DNA of 64,000 bases from Campylorhamphus procurvoides (taxonomy: Eukaryota; Chordata; Aves; Passeriformes; Dendrocolaptidae). Positions 1 through 12,600 of this stretch are shown here, one piece after another (positions within the stretch are counted from its first letter, which is position 1; every line of letters starts with the position of its first letter). The stretch spans positions 62,001 to 126,000 of the forward strand of contig WBMV01001245.1 of assembly GCA_013396655.1 (NCBI GenBank), given 5' to 3'. The notes beneath the pieces were generated by a model. It was not told the DNA's origin. It made no database searches and saw only the letters and a program-made list of their open reading frames with translations. The position numbers and the translations under genes are program-made.

Positions 1-476
1 ATATGCCTGAGAAAATGAATTTGTTACAGGCTAGTAGAAGGGGCTGCTTACTCTTAAGGTCTTGTTTGTAGTTTTACTTTCTTTATAGAAAGAGCTCTTT
101 CATGGTTTTATTTCTCAAAAATATTTTTGAGAATACTTCCAAGCAATGCAGACCAATAGCACATCTTTATTTTTCACATTCAAAATGATTTATAAGCAGC
201 TTCTAAGACAAAAATAATGGACAGTCATGGTAAGTGCTCTGGATAAGTAAGTGGCCAAAAAAGCCATTGTGACATCTGGTTCTCAAAGTATGAACTGAAC
301 TACTGCTAAATGTCTATCATGTGTGATTACCCTGTTCTGGATGCACTGCTTAGCAACTTTGTATTGTGAAGCAGATTTACAGACAGCATATTAGAAGAGA
401 CATCTCTGTAAGTAGTTAGTGGCATAACTGTAAGTGATAGTTTCTTGAGCTTTTGTTGCCTGTCTGTGTGGTGTAG
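1..476. other. Sequence 5' of the first C6 coding exon
   Basis: No coding exon is visible. The bases just before 477 form a plausible splice acceptor: a T/G/C-rich run ending in TAG at 474-476. The C6 start codon would then sit about 15 bases into an exon, with a non-coding first exon and the promoter further upstream and outside this window. That is inference. An in-frame stop at 474-476 shows the reading frame cannot extend further upstream. Confidence 0.5.
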
Positions 477-491
477 ATAGACACCTTCACT

Positions 492-634
492 ATGGACAAG
501 ACTATGTTAATGCACCTGGTCCTGCTGAGCCTGGTGATTGGAAGCAGCCAGGGGTGCTACTGTGAACATTACCCGTGGGGGTCGTGGTCTGCCTGTTCAC
601 AAACCTGCAATTATGGCACGCAGACCAGGCACAG
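492..634 (+). CDS. C6: C6 exon 1: signal peptide and start of first TSP1
   Basis: This exon begins with the start codon. A 21-residue hydrophobic signal peptide ends at SSQG, and the mature protein starts CYCEHYPWGSW. The W-x-x-W pair is the usual C-mannosylation motif of TSP1 modules. The donor is GTAGGG at 635, and two bases of a codon carry over. Confidence 0.95.
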
Positions 635-3600
635 GTAGGGCCAAGCTACCTCACTACTTCTATGTTTCTATTTATTCTCTGTGAAAATACCACTTCTGGG
701 GAGGGGGACCTGTGTCTAATGCTCTACCTTCCGTAATATACTGACAAAAATTATAATGTTCAAGTGTTTACCAGATAAATAGAATATCTTGTAATGGCAA
801 GACTTTAAAATTGCAAAATTATGTGCATAGAACATTACTGCCCATGGTGGGGGTATTGGAACTAGACAATTTTTAAGACCCCTTCCAACCCAGGCCATTC
901 TATGCTTTTATGATAAAGTGTGTCCAAACAAACCAACATCTACCAATACATGTAGTGAGATGAGAACAGCCAGGTCCTTGAATTCAGCCCCCATGGACAC
1001 ACGAGGCTGGGGTTCAGTGCCTGGGGCTGGGAGCTCTGCCCAGCACAGAATAATGCCATGGGACAGGTGACCTCCAGCATGGCAAGCCTGCAGAAGCTTC
1101 CTCTGTGCACCATTACTTTTATGACAACAGTTAAAGTCAAATAAAGATTCAGCAGCATCACATTGGATGCAGCTCTGTGGTATAATTTAAAGTTGTGATA
1201 AATCTCTTTTTCTCCTGAGTCCTCCTTTACGTATTCTCTGGGACATCTGAAGTGACATGAATCAAAAAGAATTGCTCTTTAAACTTCAGGCATATTTGGA
1301 TTTTTCTCTTAATCAAGATTCTGCAACTGCATATTATCTCTCAACATTTTTAGTTGGGCTCAAATGACTTTGTCAGCTTTCACCCACAGTTAGAGAACAA
1401 CTATGATCTGTCTGTTCTTTCCTAGCATAATTCATTAAATTTTTTTCAGGCAAATAAGAATGGATGAATATTACAGCCAAAACTTCTGTGACCAGCTGTG
1501 CACAAAACAGGAATCCCGTCCATGTAACCAGCAAATATGTCCTATCCATTGTCAGCTTGGAGACTTTGGCCCTTGGTCAGAATGTGACCCATGCATTAAA
1601 AAACAAGTAGGTGGAAACCATATTATATGTGTTAAATGCAAGAAATTATGCTTAAGAGATCTCCTTTTCTCAACTTTATGATGATGTGCAAAATGACATT
1701 TTAACAGGGGAAATTGGTTGTGAATTATACAGTAGAAGATGGAAAGAACAAGTTAAAATAAGAAGACCAAAGAAGAAAGGGGTGATAGAGTAGAGTAAAT
1801 CCATTTATGAGAACTTGCTTCAACGTTTCCACAGCCATAGTTAAAGATGTGTTTTTTCACATAAAGGGTAAACTAAGCTATAAAGTTTGAATGTCTTTTT
1901 AAGCAGGAGAAAGTAATTAAATCTTAGATTATCTGTATCATTCTGTACATTCTAAAGATAAGAAAAATAAGATTGAATCATCTGTTGAAAAAGAGTTAGC
2001 CAACAAATCCTAAGCACGACTGGCTAGAAGTGCTCAGGCTATCTCTTATATTGACAGTCAGGATCAGTTTAAGGTTCCTGTTATGAAATACAGAGCATCA
2101 TTCCCCCAGTTGTCTTAGCATACCCACACAAAAACGAAACAAACAAAACTCCAAACCAGACCAAACAAAAAGCAAAACAAAACAAAAACAAAAAAAAAAA
2201 CCCAAATCGCCAGGTGGATGTCCTCAATATCTGTGGGGCAAAGTCCTAGGATGGTGTTTTTATCTCTTGAGCCTTTGTTGACTGATAGTAGACTTAGAGG
2301 TGAGACAGTGTAGAGAGAAGTGAGAAGTTATGTTCAGGTGAATTTGAGCCAAAGAAACCAAGCCCTTTCAAATGTAAGGTTGTAGAGGGTAGAGAGGAGC
2401 AGAGTGCAGATTGATTGGGGTAGTTATATGGTTGGTGGCTCTGAGCTTTCAAGATGCCCATGACAGCAGCTCTGAGGTTCTGTGCAGACACACAACTCTC
2501 TGAATGTACTCCTCAGCTTCAGAACAATCCATGGTTGAAAAGCAATCTTGAAGAACCTGTCATACATCAGAACTGTATCTTTACATACATATATAACTTT
2601 CTGATGCCCATATAGGATGAGAAAACACAAAAAAAAAATCTCTCCTAGGTGTGAGATGTGAACCACCCGCATGGGTTCCCATCTTGCAACTGGGATGGAC
2701 AGTATGAGAGCAGAGCAGGAGAAACAGTGGGAAACTGGGACATGGGAAGATTCAAGAACTGAAAGGGAGCATTACTTTCCATTGAAGTGATTTCAATATC
2801 CTCTTAAATGTCTGAGTTTCTTACCTTACATCCATATATAAAAGTATTCATTTTTACTGTTAAATATTGATGCAACATATATGCTTCTTCAAGCAAAAAG
2901 GTGCTTTTGTGGACTAGGATCCATTTTGCCCTCCAAACTATAAAGATCATTGCCTGTGATCTTCATAAATAGGAACAACTAACAGAATGGAGGACTTGAT
3001 TTACAAGGCAAGAGTGAAGACTAGTGCAAGCAAGCTCCCAGTGACGAGGTGGGATGAAGAAATGGAAGCTCACACAAATAATATAGTGAGTGTCCTGGAT
3101 CTGAAATGGAGAATAAAGAACTCTTCTCTTGAGCTTCAGAGCTTTCCAGTGTTGCTCCTCACACTCTGCCTTCTTAGTCACTTGGTTACTGATTTTCTTC
3201 TAGGATCTTCCCACATTTTTTGTCTCCAGGGTCTCTCTACAGGGAGGGAAGTAACAGAAATCTGCAAGTAACCATGCTTTTCCAGTGGGAAAAAATCTTA
3301 GAGGAGGAACTGTTCAGTCACCTGCAGACAAGTCTCACCAGAAGTCAGTCCCTTGAACTCGAGTGGCAAATATATCTGAAGTGCTTTGTCTATAATCCTT
3401 CAGCTTTATTGTTCTGTATGGAGGGTACTGACTTGGGGAAAGAAAATACAATGAGCTCTAGATTTTGCTTTCACATCCTTTTTGGTAACAGAAATTTTCA
3501 GGGAATGCATTTTTGTCCTCCCCAGTTATCCAGTGCTCCTCAGACAAGAGGACCCATATATGGGAGCAAAGCCACCTGGTTTGGGGATACATGACACTAT

Positions 3601-6600
3601 TCAGCCTATTAAGTTTTCAATAGAGGTGGTAAAGAATAGGAAAAATCCCTGTAAGCCTGTTCATACACACTTTCGTACTGCACATTTAAAACTGAAGATA
3701 CAGGAACTGGACTTTTGACTCCTTCAGTGATGAAGACCAGATTGTCTCCTGTTTATTCATGTAAACTCAGGGCTATTGATACTCTTGGATATCAGTTCCC
3801 TACCTGCTTTACCTGAGATGATGGTGCAGTAGAATATAAAGACAAGAATAACTGATTATTTCTTTCAGACCTTTGGTTTTGATGAATCCTCAGCAGCCCT
3901 GCGGCATGTGGCTCTGGCTGGAGCTACACAGCCAGCTCACACAAACAACCCTGGGTTTGTTTCTTCTGTCATTCAGTTTCGCACCAGGACGCTCCTGCGA
4001 CCATCCCAGTTTGGGGGTGAGGCCTGTACTGAGCCACTGGTGGATTCCCGCCCATGCTTTCCAGCTAAGTTCTGCAACATAGTGGAAGTCGATTGCAAGA
4101 ATAAATTTCAGTGTGAAAGTGGTAAGGATAATCTTCATTGTGTAACTGCTGTATTACTAGTTGGTTGAAAGATTAGACACTGAGGCTAAAAAGATCAAAA
4201 TGATCCAGATCTTGCATATTCCATGCATGAATTCCAGGGAAAATGGACCAGGGGGAAAAGTCTGTATAAGGACTTTTATGGATTAGTAGCAGCTTATGTT
4301 TTTAGTTTCTTCTGTAAGTAATTAAAATGCAATATCTAGCCTGGGGTGTCACTATGATCATTATAGCTAGACAGTAGCACTGTTATAATAATACTTTTTT
4401 GCACAAATTTTTCATGTACAAAGATACCCACAGAGTTTGTCTGAACACAGGCTTTCACTATTTTATTAGGCTTGTGGAGGTGTCTTGTTTGCTTCAATTT
4501 AAATATACCTGATTACCCCCAAAGAAACTTTATCCACATATCCTTTTGCAAAACTTAAAATTAAGCCTTTGCAGCTTCAAAAAAAGACAAAACTGGCAGA
4601 ACTGAAACAACAATTTCATAATTGGCATAATCCAGGCATTATACTGCCTTACTGCTGACATCTATGGCAAGTTCACACCCTTACTGGGGAAAAAAGACAA
4701 GACTGCCCTTTTCTGCATTCAGACATGATGAATCTTTGCTGCTGCTGTTTCTCTGGTGCAGGTCGCTGCATTTCAAAAACATTGGAATGTAATGGAGAAA
4801 ATGACTGTGGGGACAACTCTGATGAAAGAAACTGTGGAAGGAAAAAGACTGTGTGTAACCGCAAGTATGAGACCATCCCCGGTGTGCAGTTAATAGGCAG
4901 TGGGTAAGCCAACTTCACTTATTTTTTCATAAATGTGAGATTGTTATCTCACTAGTTTACATAAAGAAGATAATTCCAGCTGGCACGTGAGAGTATTCAT
5001 TAAAACTTTAAAATTCTCAAATTAAAATTAGCAAGAAATTATAAAAATACAACAAAACCATCAGGCTAGGACGTGCCTGCTGTGTCTTCCAGTCCTGCTC
5101 TGGCACTGCTGGCATAGCAGATGAATAGCTGTCAGGGAGCACTGCCTCTGAGCAACCTGTCCTGTATCACAGCAACCAGAATATCATGTATGAGTGACTT
5201 CCAGTTCATGGAATTACTTGCAAAGTGCTTCAGAAATTTTGAGGATGTTCCTCTACAGATGTAGTTGATCTGTGTTACATTTCACATGGTACCAACCTCT
5301 TCCAGGCTATTAATTTAAGCAGTGTAGAGCCTAAACATGGGCTGCCTGTCTCAGGTAGTCTTGCTTTTTTAATCGAATGTTGATCTCAGTGTGCTTCAGT
5401 AACATCACCTTTGGTAGAAATGGACAATTCTTCTTTCTATACCATTTTTAGGTCTTTCTCTGTCTAAGACTGACAGTCTCATTATGACATTGGGATTATC
5501 AGTAGGGTCAGGCAGTGCTGGGAAGTAGGAAACTGCATTGATGCTACTGCATTGTTCAGGTGAATTCACTGTGAAAGAGAATTTCATGTAGAAGTGTTCT
5601 TTCAAAACAGCAACATAACCTGGATGCTCTTCATTCAGCTGATTCAAACCTACAAAAGCTTTGATGCAGATATATGTCATATGTTGCTAGTCCATATGTC
5701 TCTGAGGTTGTTTAATCCCTGGAAATAATTTTTTTTTGTTAGGTTTCACATTCTGGCAGGAGAGAGCCGAGGGGAAGTCCTTGGCAACTCCTTCAATGGA
5801 GGACAATGCACAACAGTAAGGCGCAATGAGACAAGGAAATCATATCGTGTCCCTGCGAATCTGAAGGCTGTAAGCTTTCAGGTACTCTCAAGCAGCAGCT
5901 CCTAGCTGAAAAACACTTGCTGTAATCACAGTCCAAGTTATGTACTCAAGTCTTAGGTAGTACTGTGAGTTTTAGGACAAGACTTCTCAGCCTGGTGAGG
6001 CTTGAATATGGCTCACTTGATATATGGAAGTGGGATAAATTTTGTGGCTCTCCTCATGCCTTTCAGATCTGTGTTAACTCACTGCACTATATATCAGAGT
6101 CAACATGATTGATTTGAGTTTCTCCTATTTCCTTGTGGCTGTGTCTTTGTTCTGACTTGATACCAAGGGCATCATCTAGCCAGAGTCTTGTTCAAGTTCA
6201 AAGGTTATTCCAGTATCACTACTGTATCCTTGAAGTACCAATGGCTGCAGCTCCTAACTCCAGCTTTGAGCTTCCTTCCTGTCACCTGCAGCCTTGGAAC
6301 ACAGTTCCTCCATGAGCCATATCAACCCCTCAGTCCTTCCTGTTCCCAGTCCAGCCCCACCACAGAGCAGCAGGGAAAGGAGGCAGACAACAAAGTGTGG
6401 GAGGCAGGAGAACAAACCATACGAAGTCTGGAGAGGAGACTTACAGGACAGGCCAAGGGCAAAATGGACCTGGCTTGTAAATTATAAAAAATCTGGGAAC
6501 CACTGATTTTTATTTTTTTTTAGACTCTGATATTTAGAAAATACTTTGAATACTATGTTTGGCACACAACATCTGGCTGTGTAAATATGGGCAGTCTGAA

Positions 6601-9600
6601 GGCAGCAGATAATGCACTGGAATGGAAAGAATGCAGGAAGACAAAAAAGCTCAACTAATGGGTGAAAACTGAACTGATTTTTGTCACAATTGTTGTGAAG
6701 TTTTAGAATTACTTTAAAAGGAGCTACTAAACAAAGGACATCCTAATACTTTCCATAGAAACTGCAATTAAATGGCCATGAAATGTAGGATTTGTCAATA
6801 ATGGTGAAAAATTACTGTGTGCAGAAACATTCAGGGGGAAAACCAACCCTTGGTTTGCTCAGATCTCTTTATAGCTGTGAGGTTCATTAAGTTGCTGATG
6901 TCCATCTGCAGAACTCTTAAGCATTTGTGAATCTTGCTTTTGAGAGTGTATCTGTATCTCTTGACATTTAAAGCAGCTTTCAGTATAGAAAGCTGTCCTT
7001 ACATAAGGATCAGACTTTCTTCTTGGAACTCCAGTGCATTTTCATGCAAAAGCATATGACTTTTTGTAAAACAGAAGTGCATTTGGGGAACGGGCCACCT
7101 TGCCTCCCAAGGTCCTTAGAAGCTCTATTAATTAAACAAGTCTAGAGAGTCTAGAGAAGGGGAAAAAAATCACATCTCTCATAAAACCAGAGGGATTTGC
7201 CTAAATTTTGGAAAATAAGTAATTTGTGAACAGATGCTAAAGTTGTCTTGGCAACCTCTGAGCTTCACCAACTTGGTCAGGCAGGTTTGCTCACAGTTCC
7301 TTGCCACCTGCCCTTAGTCCATCATAGAGCATGGGTGAAACACTCCAAATATACTCTTAAGACTTTCTTCTGGAAACCTGTTCATTCTTCTAGCTGGGAA
7401 TTAAGAAGAAAGGTCAGAAAACATCAAGCTCTGCCTTGTACAATATAGAAGCCAGAGGGCTGGGAAGTAGTCATAGTGTGGACATAACATGAATGTCTGA
7501 AATTCTTTTAAAAGTACGTTGAAATGCTTGTTGAAAATGACTTCTAAGCTTTAGGGCATGGGGGTGGGGAATTTATGAAGAAAGTGTTACATGCTTTGTT
7601 GTTGTTGTTGTATAAATGTCTCTTAGGAAGTCTGCTTTTTATTATTCTATTCATCTTGCCTACTAGCCTTTCTCGACCAGATCTTTTGTGTTAAAAACAG
7701 TTTTATAGCTTACTTCCATGTCTCAAATAATCAGGCATGTTTTATCCATTAAAAAACCATAAAGAAATCAAGAATTTGCTACATAATAGGCTTCTGTTTC
7801 AGATTATTATTTGGGAAAACGCATTTTGCTTTACTGAATATCTAGGTAATAGACGAAGAGGACGATGTCACATCAGATTTCTACAAGGATTTAACTCCCC
7901 TGAGTGATAGTCGTTCTGGAAGTAGTTCATCCACTCATAGTGGTCGAAGGTCTTCTGGTATCCCACTTTTATTCTCAAAAAAGACACGAGTTCAAGTTAC
8001 ATCGTCTTCGTCCTTCAAGAAAGCTATTAAAGCCTCACATGAAAAGGTAACTGATTATAGATTAAGATGTCACAACACCTAACAGTAGCAGATAACTCTA
8101 AAAATAAAGGAAATGCACTCAAGAATGTTATACATATGTATGTGTTGGGTATTAATCTACATTAGATTTTTTGTTTGATAAACCACTTGCATATTGGAGT
8201 CTCGTGTCTGTCAAGATGCACATGGACATAAAGATAATTTCAGAAATAACACATTCACAGGAAAGTTTCTCACATCAGAAAACATTTTTCCCCTAAGATT
8301 CTGCATATTTAGTGTATAAAATTATGTAATTTTATAGTTTAATGGCAGTAAAGGATGGGCTATTTTTTGCACTTCTGCATGAAGGTCCACAGGACTGAAC
8401 AAAGCCAAGGCCTGTTGAAGGCCAGGAGTTCTAATGCAATTACAATGAATCTTTTACAGTGATATTAGTCTTAATATTAAGATTTCATACGATGGGAGTT
8501 TACTGCAGGCCTTACAGGTAACATCGCCTTGAATGTAACAGTTCATTCTCATTCCAGTGTAGATACCTGTACGCTGATTAGGCTGTTCTTTTGTACAACT
8601 GGCAAGTTTATTCTGATGGAACAGTGGTTTCTTATTGGTCCAAATCCAGACCAGAGATAATTATGGAAATGTTAGTTTAAATGAAACTTGAAACAGAAAG
8701 GTTCTTTTGTGTATATGTGGGTTTTCAGCATTGCACACAATGGGTGTGAAGGTTGTGAAGCACTGGAACAGGTTGCCCGGGGAAGCTGTGGATGCTGCAT
8801 CCCTGAAAGTGCTCAAGGCCAGGTTGGATGGTGCTTTGAGCAACCTGGTCTAGTGAAAGGTGTCTGTGCCCATGGCAGAGGGTTTGGAACAAGAAGATCT
8901 TTAAGGTCCCTTCCAAACCAAACCATTCTGTGAAATCACAGAAACCCACCAATAACAGTCTGGTGTTGGCTAAAGACAACACAGGTTAAAATACCTTCTT
9001 AGTTCATGGTTAAAGCATCATGATATTCAGGATTATTTAGTTCTTGCAATGTATCTCAGGATATACTTTTGGTTCCTTACTTTCTGTGGTTAATTCCCTC
9101 TGAAGGTACTAAGATTACCCTTTTCTTATTTCTAGAATTCCAACTTTATTAGAGTCCATAAGTTAATTTCTGTTGCAAACTTCACAATGAAAGAGTCAGA
9201 TCTGCATCTCTCAGATGTCTTTCTAAAAGCACTTAGCTACCTGCCTCTGGAGTACAACTATGCTTTATACAGCAGAATATTTGATGACTTTGGCACTCAT
9301 TACTACACCTCTGGGAAGATGGGTGGTTCCTATGACATTCTATACCAGTACAGCTCTGAGGAACTGCAGAACTCAGGTATGTAATTTTTAACAAGAAAAT
9401 ATCATTATTTGCTTACCAATTCTTCTTATCACTGTTTTTAGGTCTTACACCACAAAGTAAATTCTTCAACAGGAAGAAATTTTTTAGACTCTCACAGATG
9501 CAGGAATTACTCACTCTGCCTACATACAGAGCAAGAAGAAAATTTTGCTCTACACTGTCTTAATTTGAAAAGTTCAAGAGATTCTTTATTTGTAAATGTC

Positions 9601-12600
9601 ACTGTGTTCAGGGAAACCACTTAAGACCTTCAGATCATGATTGGGTGCCAACAGGAAAAGGTGTTCCAGCATTCAGTAGTGTGGGACTGAGGTCTAAGTG
9701 GTAATTTTTGGGATATAGTCATTAAAGTTTATGGTATGGATTAGAAATTACTCTTAAATTTTCCCATGACTGTCAGACTGTCAAAATGAAAAGACAATAC
9801 CACAAAAATGAAAATCTAAGGTTAAAAGCTGTGAACTTTTATGCCACTCCTATAACTTGCATGGGTATGGGAGGGTAAGCATGACTCAGTCCAACACTCC
9901 TTGTACCTGGGGAAGCAGTTGCATGCAGTAGCAAAGTCTCCAGTGGTGGGTGAGGATCAGGGAAACCTGCTAGGTAACCTCAGTGTGGGAGCCTGGTGGT
10001 ATGATGCCTGCCGTGTATCATGGTGATGGTGATGAAGCTGCTGCTCTGTGCTATTTCTAGGCCTGTCAATTGATGAATCAACAGAGTGTGTCCGAACAGA
10101 AACAACAAGGCGTGTGTTCTTCAGGAAGAAAAAGAAAGTCAGTACACGCTGCACCACAAACAGGATGACTGTGACACGTGAAGGTGACATGAGTCCTGTT
10201 ACTTACTCTGACAGATAGCATTCCCCTCAGCTACTCCACATGACCTCCCAGTTTTGTTAAACTAAGGATGCTTCTCAATCACTATCAGAGGAGCCAGTGT
10301 TTCCCTGTCTGCATCTGATGCAAGCACTGAAATCATCACTTCACCTGTAAAAGAAATTATGATGTAGGAGCGTTCTTCCTCTGCTCTGAAGTACCATCAC
10401 TGGTCATCTGGGGGCACCGGCTCTCCAGTCAGACACAGATCTGACAAACACTTCCCATGGCTTTGGGTCTAGGGCCAGACATGGAAGATAAACACAGCTA
10501 GAAATATGTGTTCATGACTGAGTCCCTCATCTTCTTTAAGGGTTGCTCAGGGCTCATTGAGTGAGTTGGGCAGCAATAACACATGGCCTGACTTTCCCCT
10601 CCCACTTCTCTTATGCCAAGCAGACATCTAGGTACAAGAGTGCCAGAAATCCGCCTCAGAACCTGCAGAAAGCTGGTGCATTTTCCATGGAAATGGCAAG
10701 AGTCATGTTCTACATCACTAAGAATAGAGATTTCGTCACCTCCACCATGTTTTTGTCCTCAATAATTGATCAATTTCTATTACTTGGATGTTTATGGCTG
10801 GGACTAAAGATCGTGCCTTGCAGTGTGTTCTAGAGGAGGCTGCTGGTTCCTCTGCATTTTCCACAACTGTCTTGTGCAGTTCTGAGTATCTCCATGGCTC
10901 ACGTCTCAAAGACATTTGAAATATGACATGCTGTCATAGTGGAGATTGTTTTTCTGAGGTTAGACTTAGTTTTTTCAAGGGTAGCTTAAAAAAAATAAAT
11001 CTTAGTATATTATTTCATATCCTCTTACACTTTTTCTTAGAACTCTGTTGTTACATCCACTGTCTTTTGAGGCCTTTGTCTAAAAATACTGTGATGAAAT
11101 TCCCTTTCAGGTTCCATTTTGGAGTCATCAGAACGGTCAGTCTCCCTGGTAAAAGGTGGCAGGTCAGAATATGCAGCAGCTCTGGCCTGGGAGAAAAAGG
11201 GGGCTTTTCCAGAACACACAGTCTTCAAAAACTGGCTGGAATCAACGAAGGACAATCCTGTGGTGATTGACTTTGAGGTAAGAGAAGAACAAGAAAAACA
11301 TTGAGATAGCAATGACTTACAAGTTAGCAGCTCTTCAGAGAGCTCTGCAAGTGTTTTTTCTTGTAAATAAGGATAATAATGTGTGTGATATGAATGCACG
11401 TACATATGGGATTAACACAGATACACAAAACATGTGTATTAGGACTACTTGTTCAGGTTTATAAGCCACACCAGGTTTGCGTGGTTTGCACAACAGTGGG
11501 ATTAAGAGCAAGGAGTATGAATTGCTCCTGCACCAGCAGAGCTCAGTCATGAGCAGGGTTAGTTACTGTGCAGGCGAACAGTGCATGGCTCTGGAAATGC
11601 TTTTTTCCCCTGTGATCATTCCCTTGTCAGGCCTGTGTTGCAAAGTGTGTCCCATAGGTGAACTGAAACAAAACAGCAAACTCCTGTGTCTCTGTCCTGC
11701 TCATCCAATGCAGCATGCCGGCACTGCTGTGAGTGCACTGAGCTGTCTCGCTCCCAGCTGGCACAGCAGCGCCTCAGCAGTCATGGCAAAGCACTTGAGA
11801 CAAAAAAAGCAAAACCTGCCTGAATGCAGCACACAATGAAGTTTCTTCTGTTGCAGCTGCTGAGCTCCTGAAGGCAGCATAGGGTGTCTGACATGGCAGG
11901 GACTGGCTGTAAACAAACCCCATATCATCTCTATTGTCCTGAATTTTAAGACATAATATCACAGAATCACAGAACATGCTGAGTTGGAAGGGATCCAGAA
12001 GGATCATCAAGTCATGCACAGGACCATCCCCAAGAGAGAACCATCTGCCCCGAGAGTATCATTCAAATGCTTCCTGAACTCTGTCAGCCTTGGTGTTGTG
12101 ACCACTTCCCTGGGGAGCCTCTTCCAGTGCCCAACCACCCTCTGGGGGATGAGGCTTTTTCTAAGATCCAACCTAAACCTCTTCTGATACAAATTCAGGC
12201 CATTCCCTCGGGTTCTGTCACTGGTCACCACAGAGCAGAGATCAGTGCCTGCCCCTCCTCTTCTCCTCATGAGGAAGTTGTCGACTGCAAGGTCTCCCCT
12301 CAGTCTCCTCCAGGCTCAACAGACCAAGTGACATCAGCTGCACTCCACTTGTTTGACTTCCCTCTGGCTCACAGAGCCCTAAATTGGGGAAACAAAAGCA
12401 GTGTGAATGGGGTAATACAGGTGCATAGCACTGTCATGTTCCTTTAAAGCATCTATAACTTTCAGTGTGTCCAAGTCCTATGTGATGTAGCTTCATATGT
12501 AGGCTCTAACACCTTTAAAATCCTTCTGCTGCACCCAGAAAGGATCCTATTGTGTTTAGGTAGCTGCTTACTGAATGTCTGTCTACCAGGTGTCACCCAT

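Noticed and set aside
3873..3976. In-frame open sequence before C6 exon 3 that could extend the exon leftwards
   Set aside because: It has no family match, and the acceptor at 3975-3976 gives the phase-0 join and expected protein.
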